Shown here: in pieces, positions 1 through 8,556 of the stretch
How the letters are laid out: every line of letters begins with the position of its first letter
Position numbering within the stretch: position 1 is the stretch's first letter
Assembly: GCA_947494565.1 (NCBI GenBank)
Contig: CANLVG010000003.1
Span: 310,001-374,000 of the forward strand
Direction of reading: 5' to 3'
Source of the DNA: an uncultured Flavobacteriaceae bacterium
GTDB lineage: Bacteria; Bacteroidota; Bacteroidia; Flavobacteriales; Flavobacteriaceae
Length of the DNA: 64,000 nt
Made by a program: the position numbers and the translations under genes
The notes under the pieces: generated by a model
Seen by the model: the letters and a program-made list of their open reading frames with translations, nothing else
What the model was told of the DNA's origin: nothing
Databases searched by the model: none

Positions 1-2157
1 GATTGCAAAGTCCGAAATGGCTTGTACGGCCTCATACAAACGAGCGTCTTCACCTTCGTTTTTACAGGGCCACATCCAGTTAGCTGAAAGTGAGACGGAT
101 TGTAGTCCGTCTTTTAAAGGTGCCCAAATGATGTTGGTCAACGCTTCGGCAATACTATTCTTACTTCCTGCGGAAGGATCGATAAGTCCTGAAATAGGGG
201 AGTGACCTATGCTAGTGGCGATACCTTCTTTCCCTTTAAAATCCAGAGCCATTACCCCTACATTGTTCAGCGGCAATTGCAAAGGACCAACGCATTGTTG
301 TTTGGCAACACGACCGCCCACACAGCGATCTACTTTGTTGGTGAGCCAATCTTTACAGGCCACGGCTTCCAATTGCAGTACCTGTTCCAAATAATCATGG
401 AAGAATTCCAATGAATACGTTGGATCGACATAAGTTCTTTCAATGGAAGTGTCAGTCAATATCGTTTTTGGTGAACTTCCGAAGATGTCGGTTAAATGCA
501 CATCCATTGGTTTTTCACCTGTGGTTTTCGATTCAAAAGTAAATCGATCATCACCCGTAACATCACCCACTTCATATATCGGTGAACGTTCTCTTTCAGC
601 GATCCTGCCGAGTAGAGCGGCATTGTCTTTACCGATAACTAGACCCATGCGCTCTTGTGACTCGTTGCCAATGATTTCCTTTGCGGATAGGGTAGGGTCA
701 CCAATAGGTAATTTGTCCAAATCTATTTTTCCTCCGGTTTCTTCCACCAGTTCAGATAAGCAGTTGAGGTGTCCTCCGGCGCCATGATCATGAATGGACA
801 CGATGGAATTCCGGTCACTCTCTACCATGCCACGAATGGCGTTGGCCGCTCGTTTTTGCATCTCAGGGTTTGAACGTTGTACCGCATTCAATTCGATCGC
901 CGAACTGAATTCGCCTGTATCCGCACTAGAAACGGCAGCACCGCCCATTCCAATTCGGTAGTTGTCACCGCCTAGAATGATGATCTTATCACCGGTTTTC
1001 GGGGTATCCTTTAAGGCTTGTTCTGCTTTTCCGTAGCCGATTCCCCCCGCTTGCATAATGACTTTGTCATACGCGAGCCTACGTGGGTTGCCGATTGCAG
1101 TCGAAGCATCCTCTTGATGCTCAAAGGTCAATACGGATCCTGCGATTAATGGCTGTCCAAACTTATTGCCGAAATCGGAAGCCCCGTTCGATGCTTTGAT
1201 CAAAATGTCCATAGGGGTTTGGTAAAGCCATTCCCGCTCGGGCATTCCGTTTTCCCATGAGCGCTTTTCTTCTAGTCGGGAATAGGCCGTCATATACACC
1301 GCCGTACCTGCCAAAGGTAATGAGCCTTTACCCCCTGCCAAACGGTCTCGTATTTCCCCGCCGGATCCGGTTGCGGCACCATTGAAAGGCTCTACCGTGG
1401 TTGGAAAGTTATGCGTTTCGGCCTTTAAGGAGATGACGGACTCAAATTCCTCTTCTGTATAAAAATCAGGTTTGTCTGCCGTTTTCGGAGCAAATTGCAC
1501 CACTTTCGGACCTTTTATAAAGGCAACATTGTCTTTATAGGCCGACACAATATCGTTTGGATTTTCTTGCGAGGTTTTCTTAATGAGCTTAAAGAGTGAG
1601 GTCGGCTTCTCTTCACCGTCAATGACGAAGGTGCCATTAAAGATTTTATGACGACAGTGTTCCGAGTTCACCTGACTGAAACCAAAGACTTCTGAATCGG
1701 TCAGTTTGCGACCCATTTTTTCTGCCAAGCCATTGAGGTAAGATACCTCTTCATCATTTAATGCCAACCCTTCTTGTTGATTATAGGCGGCAATATCATC
1801 AATCTCCAAAATGGCTTCGGGCTGTACGTCAATTGTATAAACTCCTTGGCCCAAACCATTGTATTTTTGTGAAATCATCGGGTCAAAATCGCTAAAAGCC
1901 TCATTGACTCTTTGAAATTCCTCAATCCTACGGATACCCGAAACACCCATATTTTGGGTAATCTCCGTGGCATTCGTACTCCATGGGGTAATCATGGCGG
2001 CTCGGGGACCAATAAAAAAGGCGTCTAGAGACGCCATATGTATTTTAGGTCGGTTGCCGAACAACCAGATGAGCTTATTGATGTCTTCTTGTGAAAGTTC
2101 TTGATGGGTTTCAACTGCAAAAACTTTGGTAGTTACCTCCCCGAAAAAGTGAATCAT
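1..2157 (-). CDS. purL: Phosphoribosylformylglycinamidine synthase, 3' end cut by window
   Basis: This gene encodes FGAM synthase, the ATP- and glutamine-dependent fourth step of purine biosynthesis in the cytoplasm. The frame is open from the ATG at 2157 to the window edge, giving the first 719 residues. The single-chain enzyme usually has about 1,220, so the end of the synthetase part and the glutaminase domain lie outside. The family motif VNSEHCRHK is near residue 155, and KAETHNFPTTVEPFNGAATG, the ATP-binding stretch, follows near 215-235. The long N-terminal linker domain marks the large single-chain form rather than the small PurL of the PurLQS complex. The gene is transcribed away from the amidohydrolase at 2373. 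purB, another purine gene, sits alone at 46918. Confidence 0.95.
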   Translation of the reverse strand, partial: MIHFFGEVTTKVFAVETHQELSQEDINKLIWLFGNRPKIHMASLDAFFIGPRAAMITPWSTNATEITQNMGVSGIRRIEEFQRVNEAFSDFDPMISQKYNGLGQGVYTIDVQPEAILEIDDIAAYNQQEGLALNDEEVSYLNGLAEKMGRKLTDSEVFGFSQVNSEHCRHKIFNGTFVIDGEEKPTSLFKLIKKTSQENPNDIVSAYKDNVAFIKGPKVVQFAPKTADKPDFYTEEEFESVISLKAETHNFPTTVEPFNGAATGSGGEIRDRLAGGKGSLPLAGTAVYMTAYSRLEEKRSWENGMPEREWLYQTPMDILIKASNGASDFGNKFGQPLIAGSVLTFEHQEDASTAIGNPRRLAYDKVIMQAGGIGYGKAEQALKDTPKTGDKIIILGGDNYRIGMGGAAVSSADTGEFSSAIELNAVQRSNPEMQKRAANAIRGMVESDRNSIVSIHDHGAGGHLNCLSELVEETGGKIDLDKLPIGDPTLSAKEIIGNESQERMGLVIGKDNAALLGRIAERERSPIYEVGDVTGDDRFTFESKTTGEKPMDVHLTDIFGSSPKTILTDTSIERTYVDPTYSLEFFHDYLEQVLQLEAVACKDWLTNKVDRCVGGRVAKQQCVGPLQLPLNNVGVMALDFKGKEGIATSIGHSPISGLIDPSAGSKNSIAEALTNIIWAPLKDGLQSVSLSANWMWPCKNEGEDARLYEAVQAISDFAI

Positions 2158-2372
2158 CGACCGTTTGAATTGTTAGGTTTAAGAAAGCCGTAAAATTACG
2201 TTTTTTTAAGACTTTTCGTCAATGGATTTCAAACAGTTTTGAACTGGGTATGTTGATAAGATCAACTCTCATTCCGGATAAATAGATTTCTTGCTCGGAA
2301 ATGATGGATTGAATCGGGGTGTTATTTGTTTTTGTACTTTTAGGAATAGCTAATTCAAAAAATCCGACCCTT

Positions 2373-3968
2373 ATGAAACTATCTAAAATCGCTGTAGTGA
2401 TGAGCTGTATGCTTATTGTTATTACTAGTGTCTATTCCCAAAAGAAATATTCTAAAAAGCAAATTGAACGACTCAAAACCGAAGCTGCCCAAATCGTTCA
2501 GGCCAACCACAAAAAATCGCAGGTGATGGTAGACAAGGTCTTTAGCTTCGCCGAATTGGGATTTCAGGAGTTTGAATCTTCCAAATACTTGACCAGTATA
2601 CTTGAAGAAAACGGTTTTGAAATCGAGAATTCCATTTCGGGAATCCCAACTGCGTGGATGGCGAAATGGAGCAATGGTGAAGGTCCGGTCATTGCTTTGG
2701 GAAGTGACGTGGATTGTATTCCAAAGGCATCACAGTATCCTGGAGTGGCCTACCACAAACCGATGGTCGAAGGTGCTCCTGGGCATGGTGAGGGGCACAA
2801 TTCGGGTATTCCTTTGAATATTAGTGCCGTACTAGCCGTAAAACAACTCATGGAGCGTGAGAATATCGGGGGTACGCTCTTGGTTTGGCCAGGCATTGCA
2901 GAAGAGCTCTTAGGTTCGAAGGCCTGGTATGTTCGCGACGGACTTTTCGATAAGATAGATATGTGCATTTTCACCCATGTGAGCAGCAACCTTGGTGTCT
3001 CTTATGGACCGACCCGGGGTACAGGACTGATATCGGTAGAATATTTGTTCGAGGGAGAAGCAGCTCACTCGGCCGGAGCACCGTGGCGTGGAAGAAGCGC
3101 CTTGGATGCGGCCGAACTTATGAATATCGGTTGGAATTACAAACGGGAGCATCTGCATCCCTTAAAACGATCCCATTCCATTTTTACGGATGCGGGTGAC
3201 CAGCCCAATGTGGTTCCTTCCAAAGCGGCCATCTGGTTTTATTTTAGGGATATAAGGTATAAAGGCATCATGGAGATGTATGCCGAAGCGAATGATATGG
3301 CAAAAGGGGCCGCACTGATGACAGGAACTCAAATGACTTCTCGCGTTTTGGGTGCCGCATGGCCCAGACATTTCAATAAAGTGATTGCGGAAACAATGTA
3401 TGCCAATATCCAAAAAGTAGGTTTGCCAGAATGGTCCGCAGAGGATCAGGCCCTGGCCAAGGCAGTACAGACTGAGGTAAATTCGGAGAAAGTTGAAGGA
3501 TTGGCTACGGAATTGATGAAACTTGGTTTACCGGTCAAAGATCCTATTAGCGGAGGTTCTGATGATATTGGGGATATTTCTTGGAAGATACCTACGGTAA
3601 CCATGCGTTTTCCTTCCAATATTCCCGGACTTCAAGGGCACCATTGGAGCAACGCCATCGCCATGGCAACACCCATAGCGCATAAGGGTGTTACTGCAGG
3701 AGCGAAAGCCGAAGCAATGACCATTCTCGATTTTCTGTTGAAACCCCAGTTATTAAAAGATGCATGGACCTACTTCAACGATGTGCAAAGTAAAGAGGAT
3801 ACGTATGAACCTATGATTTCGGCGGAAGATATGCCTCCTATTTACTTGAATACCGATAAGCAGGGTGAGTTTCGTTCTGAATTGGAGAAATTCTACTATG
3901 ACGAAACAAAGTATGATTCGTATTTGGAGCAGTTGGGGGTGGAGTACCCTACTTTGAAACAAAAATGA
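2373..3968 (+). CDS. Secreted M20-family amidohydrolase (AbgB-like)
   Basis: The protein is a predicted metal-dependent amidohydrolase of peptidase family M20, closest in layout to the AbgB aminobenzoyl-glutamate hydrolase group. I chose the ATG at 2373 because it opens a clear signal peptide (MKLSKIAVVMSCMLIVITSV then YSQ), which gives 531 residues; an in-frame start at 2319 would add 18 residues in front of it. Metal-site motifs are visible: GSDVD at 110-114, GHGEGHN at 137-143, and the general-base pair EE at 177-178. A dimerisation insert of the M20 type follows, and GGSDDIGD near 400 supplies later ligands. It is probably periplasmic and cleaves amide-linked amino acids or folate breakdown products; the substrate cannot be read from the sequence. 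It stands alone, divergent from purL. Confidence 0.85.
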   Translation: MKLSKIAVVMSCMLIVITSVYSQKKYSKKQIERLKTEAAQIVQANHKKSQVMVDKVFSFAELGFQEFESSKYLTSILEENGFEIENSISGIPTAWMAKWSNGEGPVIALGSDVDCIPKASQYPGVAYHKPMVEGAPGHGEGHNSGIPLNISAVLAVKQLMERENIGGTLLVWPGIAEELLGSKAWYVRDGLFDKIDMCIFTHVSSNLGVSYGPTRGTGLISVEYLFEGEAAHSAGAPWRGRSALDAAELMNIGWNYKREHLHPLKRSHSIFTDAGDQPNVVPSKAAIWFYFRDIRYKGIMEMYAEANDMAKGAALMTGTQMTSRVLGAAWPRHFNKVIAETMYANIQKVGLPEWSAEDQALAKAVQTEVNSEKVEGLATELMKLGLPVKDPISGGSDDIGDISWKIPTVTMRFPSNIPGLQGHHWSNAIAMATPIAHKGVTAGAKAEAMTILDFLLKPQLLKDAWTYFNDVQSKEDTYEPMISAEDMPPIYLNTDKQGEFRSELEKFYYDETKYDSYLEQLGVEYPTLKQK

Positions 3969-4007
3969 ACTGGTAAGTAATAATTTCAGTTTCGCAGACC
4001 TATTAAT

Positions 4008-4025
4008 CCCCTCTTTTTAGAGGGG
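4008..4025. terminator. Short perfect hairpin between convergent genes
   Basis: CCCCTCT (4008-4014) and AGAGGGG (4019-4025) form a 7-bp stem with a TTTT loop. It sits between the stop of the amidohydrolase (3968) and the convergent rRNA methyltransferase (4046). No T-run follows on either strand, so it is either a weak terminator or a dispersed small hairpin element; a hairpin with a similar CCCCT/AGGGG core occurs at 46835. Confidence 0.4.
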
Positions 4026-4045
4026 AAACTATTGGTGATCAGCCC

Positions 4046-5257
4046 TTATTTTCTTTCCAGAAGCGCCATATAGAAGCCATCAAATCCGCTTTTTGAAGCG
4101 TAGATTTTCTTTTCTTTCACCAGTGAGAAATCCTTCCCTTCATCTGAGTCGAGAAACGAGTTGACCTGTTCACTGTTTTCCTGTGGCAGTATGGAACAGG
4201 TTGCATAGACCATTTTACCACCTACTTTAACTATTTTGCTATACGAACGAATAATGTCGTGCTGGGTCTTAGTGATTTTTTCTAAAAAGTCCGGTTGCAT
4301 TTTCCATTTAGAATCCGGATTTCTTCGCAGTACGCCCAGACCCGTGCAGGGTGCATCGATAAGCACGCGATCGGCACTTCCATAGAGTTTCTTGAACACT
4401 TTGGTCGAGGAGATCTCACGGGTTTCGATATTATGAGCCCCGTTTCTTCTAGCCCGCCGTTTTAGTTCCTTCAGCTTGCTGCCATAAATATCCATGGAGA
4501 TGAGTTGGCCTTTATTTTCCATAAGTGCCGCCAGATGAAGCGATTTGCCGCCGGCGCCAGCACAGGTATCCACTACGCGCTGACCGGATTTAACATCCAA
4601 AAGCTCGGCTACCAGTTGCGAAGAGGCATCCTGCACTTCGAAGAATCCTTTTTTAAATGATTCCGTTTGAAATACGTTGGCGCGTTGAGGTAAACGTAGT
4701 GCCGAGGCGTAGCCCTTGATCGGTTCTACATCGATACCTTCTTCTAAAAGCGACTTTCTAAGCTTTTCTTTGGTTGTTTTTAGTGTATTCGTGCGTAAAA
4801 TCACTTCCGCTGGTTGATTGAGCTTGGCCAATTCTTCCGTCCACAATTGGTCGCCCAATGCTTTCTCTCCCAATTCATCGATCCAATCAGGAACCGCTTC
4901 CCTGAATTTTCTGATTTTCGATAATTCATCGAACTTTCCCTTGATTCGGCGTTCAGGTGTCGGTTCGATTTGTTTCCAATCTGGCAGCTCTATTCCTTTC
5001 AATACTGCCCAAACGGCCCACATACGGAACAAATCTTGCCTTCTGAAGGGTACTCTTATGTCCGCTATTTCCGCATACAACCTTTTGTAACGCACCATTT
5101 CGTAAATGGTTTCGGCGATAAATCCACGATCTCGTGCGCCCCAGCGTTTATCCAATTTTAAAACTTTTTGTACCACTTTGTCGGCATATTCTCCTTCATT
5201 GAAGATTAAATCGAGTCCGTCTATCACGGCAAATACCAAGTTTCTATGTAATTTCAT
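4046..5257 (-). CDS. RsmB/NOP-family RNA (cytosine-5) methyltransferase
   Basis: This is an AdoMet-dependent m5C methyltransferase of the RsmB/Nop2 family, acting on rRNA (16S C967 in the E. coli model). The 403 residues start at the ATG at 5257. The N-terminal half is helical and resembles the NusB-like RNA-binding region. The Rossmann methyltransferase domain follows: DTCAGAGGKS at 230-239 binds AdoMet, DAPCTGLG at 301-308 carries the first cysteine (C304), and ATCS at 352-355 carries the catalytic cysteine (C354). It faces the gene at 5330 across an intergenic region with overlapping promoters. Whether the target is exactly C967 is inferred from the family. Confidence 0.9.
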   Translation of the reverse strand: MKLHRNLVFAVIDGLDLIFNEGEYADKVVQKVLKLDKRWGARDRGFIAETIYEMVRYKRLYAEIADIRVPFRRQDLFRMWAVWAVLKGIELPDWKQIEPTPERRIKGKFDELSKIRKFREAVPDWIDELGEKALGDQLWTEELAKLNQPAEVILRTNTLKTTKEKLRKSLLEEGIDVEPIKGYASALRLPQRANVFQTESFKKGFFEVQDASSQLVAELLDVKSGQRVVDTCAGAGGKSLHLAALMENKGQLISMDIYGSKLKELKRRARRNGAHNIETREISSTKVFKKLYGSADRVLIDAPCTGLGVLRRNPDSKWKMQPDFLEKITKTQHDIIRSYSKIVKVGGKMVYATCSILPQENSEQVNSFLDSDEGKDFSLVKEKKIYASKSGFDGFYMALLERK

Positions 5258-5276
5258 TTTACGAAAATTCAGGCTG

Positions 5277-5314
5277 CAAAGGTATTGTATTCGGTACGAT
5301 TCCCTTTATTTTTG
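5277..5314. promoter_or_regulatory. Overlapping divergent promoters
   Basis: Plus strand: ATTG (5284-5287), 19 bases, TATTTTTG (5307-5314) is an exact Bacteroidota -33/-7 pair placed 16 bases before the ATG at 5330. Minus strand: TACCTTTG, read from 5284 to 5277, is an exact -7 box about 20 bases before the ATG at 5257, though its -33 element is poor. The two promoters share base 5284, so RNA polymerase binding at one should exclude the other. Confidence 0.6.
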
Positions 5315-5329
5315 ATAAACTTTATACAT

Positions 5330-6358
5330 ATGCGCTATCTGCTGGTTTTTCTCTTTTTCTGTTCGGTCATTTCGTGTGATCAGACCCAACAAAGAATCGC
5401 TTTCACAACGGTATCCATTGAACCGGTCTACGAAGATTCCTTGAGTATCCGAGCCATCGCGTTTTTAGATTCCAACACACTGTCCTTTGCAGCGAACAAA
5501 GGTACTTATGGTACGGTTGATCTGGAATCGGGAAAAGTACGCACGAATGTCGAAAAATATCATACGCTCATTCCGGAATACCGCGCCATCGCAACGAACA
5601 AAGCCGACTTTTTTATGCTTTCCATCGGAAATCCGGCCCTACTTTATAAGACGGGGGATAACGGTAAGATGGATTTGGTATATATGGAAGAGGGAGAAGG
5701 GGTTTTCTACGATGCTATAGCTTTTTGGAATGCGGATGAAGGCATTGCCGTTGGTGATACGGTCGATGGATGTATTTCTATTACCATTACCAGGGATGGT
5801 GGATTTACTTGGACGAAGCTCGATTGTCAGCAATTGCCTAAGAGTATAGGCGGAGAGGGCGCTTTCGCCGCAAGTAATACCAACATCGAGGTATTCGGAA
5901 ATGATACTTGGGTCGCAACAACGAAACGAATCTTATATTCACCGGATAAAGGAAAAACCTGGGAAGCAATAACGACACCTGTACGTACCGTGACGGAATC
6001 CGAGGGAATCTTTTCCATTGATTTTCATGACAAAAATTTGGGGATAGCTGTAGGTGGAGACTTTACAAAACCCGAGGGTAACCTGCGAAATAAGGCGATA
6101 ACCCGTGATGGAGGAAAAACATGGTCATTAATAGCAGACGGAAATGATCCAGGGTATAAAAGCTGTATTCAATTTGTACCAGGTGGGGGAGGGAAGGAAA
6201 TCGTAGCGATTGGTTTCACGGGCATTTCCTATTCAAAAGATAGCGGCGCACAGTGGAAAACCCTGTCGGAAGAGGGTTTTTACACACTCCGATTTTTAAA
6301 CGACACCGTGGCGTATGCTGCGGGCAAAAACCGTATTTCTAAATTGACCTTCAAGTAA
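5330..6358 (+). CDS. Lipoprotein with Asp-box (BNR-like) beta-propeller repeats
   Basis: This is a predicted exported lipoprotein of 342 residues with a beta-propeller fold; its function is not known. The ATG at 5330 was chosen because it opens a lipoprotein signal (MRYLLVFLFFCSVISC, Cys16) and lies just after a good promoter; an upstream in-frame start would add 15 residues before it. Four Asp-box motifs (S/T-x-D-x-G-x-x-W) are visible: TRDGGFTW, SPDKGKTW, TRDGGKTW and SKDSGAQW. Such repeats occur in sialidases and in the Ycf48 photosystem assembly factor. Members in flavobacteria are often labelled oxidoreductase with no support that I can see. No catalytic residues stand out, so a binding or scaffold role is more likely. 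Confidence 0.75.
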   Translation: MRYLLVFLFFCSVISCDQTQQRIAFTTVSIEPVYEDSLSIRAIAFLDSNTLSFAANKGTYGTVDLESGKVRTNVEKYHTLIPEYRAIATNKADFFMLSIGNPALLYKTGDNGKMDLVYMEEGEGVFYDAIAFWNADEGIAVGDTVDGCISITITRDGGFTWTKLDCQQLPKSIGGEGAFAASNTNIEVFGNDTWVATTKRILYSPDKGKTWEAITTPVRTVTESEGIFSIDFHDKNLGIAVGGDFTKPEGNLRNKAITRDGGKTWSLIADGNDPGYKSCIQFVPGGGGKEIVAIGFTGISYSKDSGAQWKTLSEEGFYTLRFLNDTVAYAAGKNRISKLTFK

Positions 6359-6388
6359 AAAGGGGAAGCTCTAGAGCTTCCCCTTTTT
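6357..6388. terminator. Bidirectional intrinsic terminator
   Basis: This is a long perfect palindrome centred at 6372/6373 with a GGGGAAGCTC core, flanked by A-runs on the left and T-runs on the right. It therefore works as a stem followed by U-tract in both directions. It starts at the stop codon of the 5330 gene and lies 15 bases past the stop of the convergent gene at 6404. Confidence 0.9.
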
Positions 6389-6403
6389 TGTTTGTGATTC
6401 GGA

Positions 6404-6757
6404 TTATACGTTCACCACGACATAACCTCTTCCTTTTTTCTTGTACCATACACCTTTGTATTTGTACACTTTCCTTCCATTTCTAAGTTTTACGACTTTA
6501 TTTCCTCTAGGCAAATGTCTGACTTGAATGCCCACAGGGGCCGCACAAACCACGAATCGCTTTCCTCTTGGTTTATACCAAACTCCATCGGCGAAATGAA
6601 ATCGTACTTTGTTGTGTACTACAACCTTGGGGTTGTATAGCTTGGTGACCACGGTACCGTGTTTTGGATACACTTTAACTACCTTGCGTTGGGCTGTCGC
6701 GAATGCTGTCATTCCGAATACCAACATCATTGCGAGTACTACTTTTAGATTTTTCAT
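6404..6757 (-). CDS. Small exported basic protein with GVWYK repeats (DUF6515-like)
   Basis: The product is a 117-residue exported protein of unknown function. It has a signal peptide (about residues 1-22, ending in FATAQ) and a very basic mature part rich in Val, Lys, Arg and Tyr. Two copies of the same unit are visible: FHFADGVWYKPRGKRFVVC and YKYKGVWYKKKGRGYVVV, each preceded by a run of short hydrophobic strands. The pattern resembles DUF6515 proteins, small beta-rich envelope proteins of Bacteroidota. It is monocistronic between two terminators (6816-6843 upstream, 6357-6388 downstream). Confidence 0.7.
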   Translation of the reverse strand: MKNLKVVLAMMLVFGMTAFATAQRKVVKVYPKHGTVVTKLYNPKVVVHNKVRFHFADGVWYKPRGKRFVVCAAPVGIQVRHLPRGNKVVKLRNGRKVYKYKGVWYKKKGRGYVVVNV

Positions 6758-6815
6758 AGTTTAATTTATTAAGGGTTACCTCTTTTTGACTCTAAATATC
6801 TGACAGGGTTTAATG

Positions 6816-6843
6816 AAAAAAGAGGCTATAAAGCCCCTTTTTT
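6816..6843 (-). terminator. Intrinsic terminator ending the 13648-6869 transcription unit
   Basis: On the minus strand this reads as an A-run, GGGGCT, loop, AGCCTC and then a T-run. The stem pairs 6816-6827 with 6832-6843 with one mismatch. It lies 26 bases beyond the stop at 6869. Confidence 0.8.
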
Positions 6844-6868
6844 GCGTATTTCATCGAATATTCAAGAA

Positions 6869-7324
6869 TCATCGGAATCCGCCACCGCCGTTGCGCCGCT
6901 GTCGGTACTGCTGTATCAGTTTTCGTTTAAAATCCTCTTCGGACTTCAGAAGGATTATTGTTTTTTTGGCAGACAGTATGCCTTTCATTTTTTTGACAAA
7001 GGCCTGTTGCTCCGCCTGTTTTTCTGCTTCAAGTGACATTTGCTTGCTCAGTAATTCCTCTGCTTCTTTTTCAGTAAGCGCATCGAAATCCATAGCCTTA
7101 CTTCGAATTTCTTGACGTTCGGTTTTTCGAAAGCCGTTCATCCGTTCTTCGTGTTTGTTATAGGCAGGCCAAAAAGCTTCGGCCTCATCGTTTGAGAGGT
7201 CTAGCCTTTCCGTCAAAAAAGCGATCTTCAACGATTTTAGCTTTTCCCGGTCTGGCCTTCGCTGACCATAAAAGGTACTGGTCAGGGCCAAAAATGCAAT
7301 GACCAAAAGTAGTTTCTTATTCAT
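6869..7324 (-). CDS. Spy/CpxP-like periplasmic protein
   Basis: This is a 151-residue exported helical protein. The start is taken as the ATG at 7324, which overlaps the stop codon of the upstream gene (stop at 7319-7317), so the two are translationally coupled; a TTG three codons further upstream is possible. After the signal peptide (MNKKLLLVIAFLALTSTFYG) the mature part is charged and helical. It contains the pattern LTERLDLSNDEAEAFWPAYN, close to the LTxxQ/E region of Spy/CpxP-like envelope stress proteins. The C-terminus is a short RRNGGGGFR tail. Position after a sigma factor and its probable regulator suggests it acts as sensor or output of that system. The role is inferred. Confidence 0.7.
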   Translation of the reverse strand: MNKKLLLVIAFLALTSTFYGQRRPDREKLKSLKIAFLTERLDLSNDEAEAFWPAYNKHEERMNGFRKTERQEIRSKAMDFDALTEKEAEELLSKQMSLEAEKQAEQQAFVKKMKGILSAKKTIILLKSEEDFKRKLIQQYRQRRNGGGGFR

Positions 7325-7829
7325 AATCTTCAAGGTTTAGGTCTTTGATATCATCTATATTCTCATTTAAATAGTCGATGACATTTTCTTCTTCGAATTG
7401 ATTTTCCAAAATATCGTCGATTTCCAGCTCGTCTATGGGTAAGACTTCGGCAATCTCAAAGGTGGTCAGTCCTAGTTCATTGGTATCAAAATAGGTTTCA
7501 ATATCAGCATTGGCCAAATCGTCCCAAGTGGTTTCGCCGGTAGCGTTCCAATTTAATCCGATAAGCATCACAAAGATGGCCGCAATTGACGCAGCCGCAA
7601 CATAATATCTTTTATAGGGATGTAGTTGAACTACCTTGGTCTCAGACAAGGTGATTTTTTCTTGAATACTATTTTTCAAGTTGTCAAAATAGTCTTCAGG
7701 TACCGTGAAATCAACTCCTTCAGGCAGGTTGAGCTTCTCTTCGCTCAATTTGTCCTTCAACTTGTCGGTCAAGTTATCAAAGTAACCTTCGGGTGTTTTA
7801 AACGGACTATTTTTATCTAACTCTTCCAT
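7317..7829 (-). CDS. Single-pass membrane protein, probable anti-sigma-like regulator
   Basis: The product is a 170-residue inner-membrane protein of no named function. The N-terminal cytoplasmic part has the same short motif twice, FKTPEGYFDNL (10-20) and FTVPEDYFDNL (41-51). One membrane helix follows at about 75-93. The remainder is strongly acidic (for example EIDDILENQFEEEN) and should lie in the periplasm. Because it is encoded just after a sigma-70 family factor (72-base gap) and before a Spy-like protein, it is a candidate anti-sigma factor, but it lacks a recognisable zinc or HxxxCxxC anti-sigma motif. Confidence 0.65.
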   Translation of the reverse strand: MEELDKNSPFKTPEGYFDNLTDKLKDKLSEEKLNLPEGVDFTVPEDYFDNLKNSIQEKITLSETKVVQLHPYKRYYVAAASIAAIFVMLIGLNWNATGETTWDDLANADIETYFDTNELGLTTFEIAEVLPIDELEIDDILENQFEEENVIDYLNENIDDIKDLNLEDYE

Positions 7830-7901
7830 TACATTAATTTGACTATCGGTACTTTAAAAGGTTTAATCGTTCTTTTTCCAATTTTGGTAGTTGTTCTTAA
7901 T

Positions 7902-8444
7902 TCATTCTTCTTTTAGAAAAGCCTCTATTTTTTTGGCCGCCAAATGATAGGAAGCCTTGAGTCCACCAACGGATGTATCCAATATTTCCGAGATTTCCTC
8001 GTATTTCAGTTCCTGAAAATACTTCATATTGAACACCAATTTTTGCTTTTCAGGAAGACTGGCAATAGCCCGTTGTAATTTAAGTTGAATTTGATCTCCC
8101 TCAAAGTACACATCCGCCTGCAAACTGTCCAATAATTGATTTTGCACTTCTTCACTGGTAATGCCCTGTTTTTTTGACTTGATCTTCAAAAAACTCAGCG
8201 CCTCGTTGGTCGCGATACGATACATCCAAGAATAGAGTTTGCTATCCCCTTTAAACCCACCAATGCTTCGGTACACCTTAATGAAGGTATTCTGTAGCAC
8301 ATCATCCGCATCGTCATGGTTGAGCACGATTCTACGAATATGCCAATAAAGCCGTTGCTTATAGGTATCTATCAATACCTCAAAGGCCTTTGATTGCGTA
8401 CTCGGATCTTTCAATTGATCTACTAAATCGGCTTCTGCTAGCAA
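7902..8444 (-). CDS. RNA polymerase sigma factor, ECF type
   Basis: This is a sigma-70 family factor with region 2 (DADDVLQNTFIKVYRSI, core binding and -10 recognition) and region 4 (LPEKQKLVFNMKYFQELKYE then a helix-turn-helix). The reading frame stays open to an ATG at 8621, but that start overlaps the ABC transporter gene by 65 bases and adds residues with no sigma character. There is no ATG between 8557 and the conserved region. The TTG at 8444 gives 180 residues (starting LAEADLVDQLKD after the initiator), the normal family length, so I use it. A weak -7-like TAATTTTA lies about 40 bases before it. It probably controls envelope functions together with the next two genes. Confidence 0.85.
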   Translation of the reverse strand: MLAEADLVDQLKDPSTQSKAFEVLIDTYKQRLYWHIRRIVLNHDDADDVLQNTFIKVYRSIGGFKGDSKLYSWMYRIATNEALSFLKIKSKKQGITSEEVQNQLLDSLQADVYFEGDQIQLKLQRAIASLPEKQKLVFNMKYFQELKYEEISEILDTSVGGLKASYHLAAKKIEAFLKEE

Positions 8445-8556
8445 TAGTCGTTTGTTTGGATTCTTCTCTTTGACCTTAAAATTACAAAAAGGTTTAATCG
8501 CCGAGAATAAGTCGGGCTGCTTTCCGGTTTTAAGGTAGTACCGCCTGGTCGAAGAA

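Noticed and set aside
443-787. Open reading frame of 114 codons on the plus strand
   Set aside because: It lies entirely antisense to purL, whose protein sequence is clearly conserved across this stretch.
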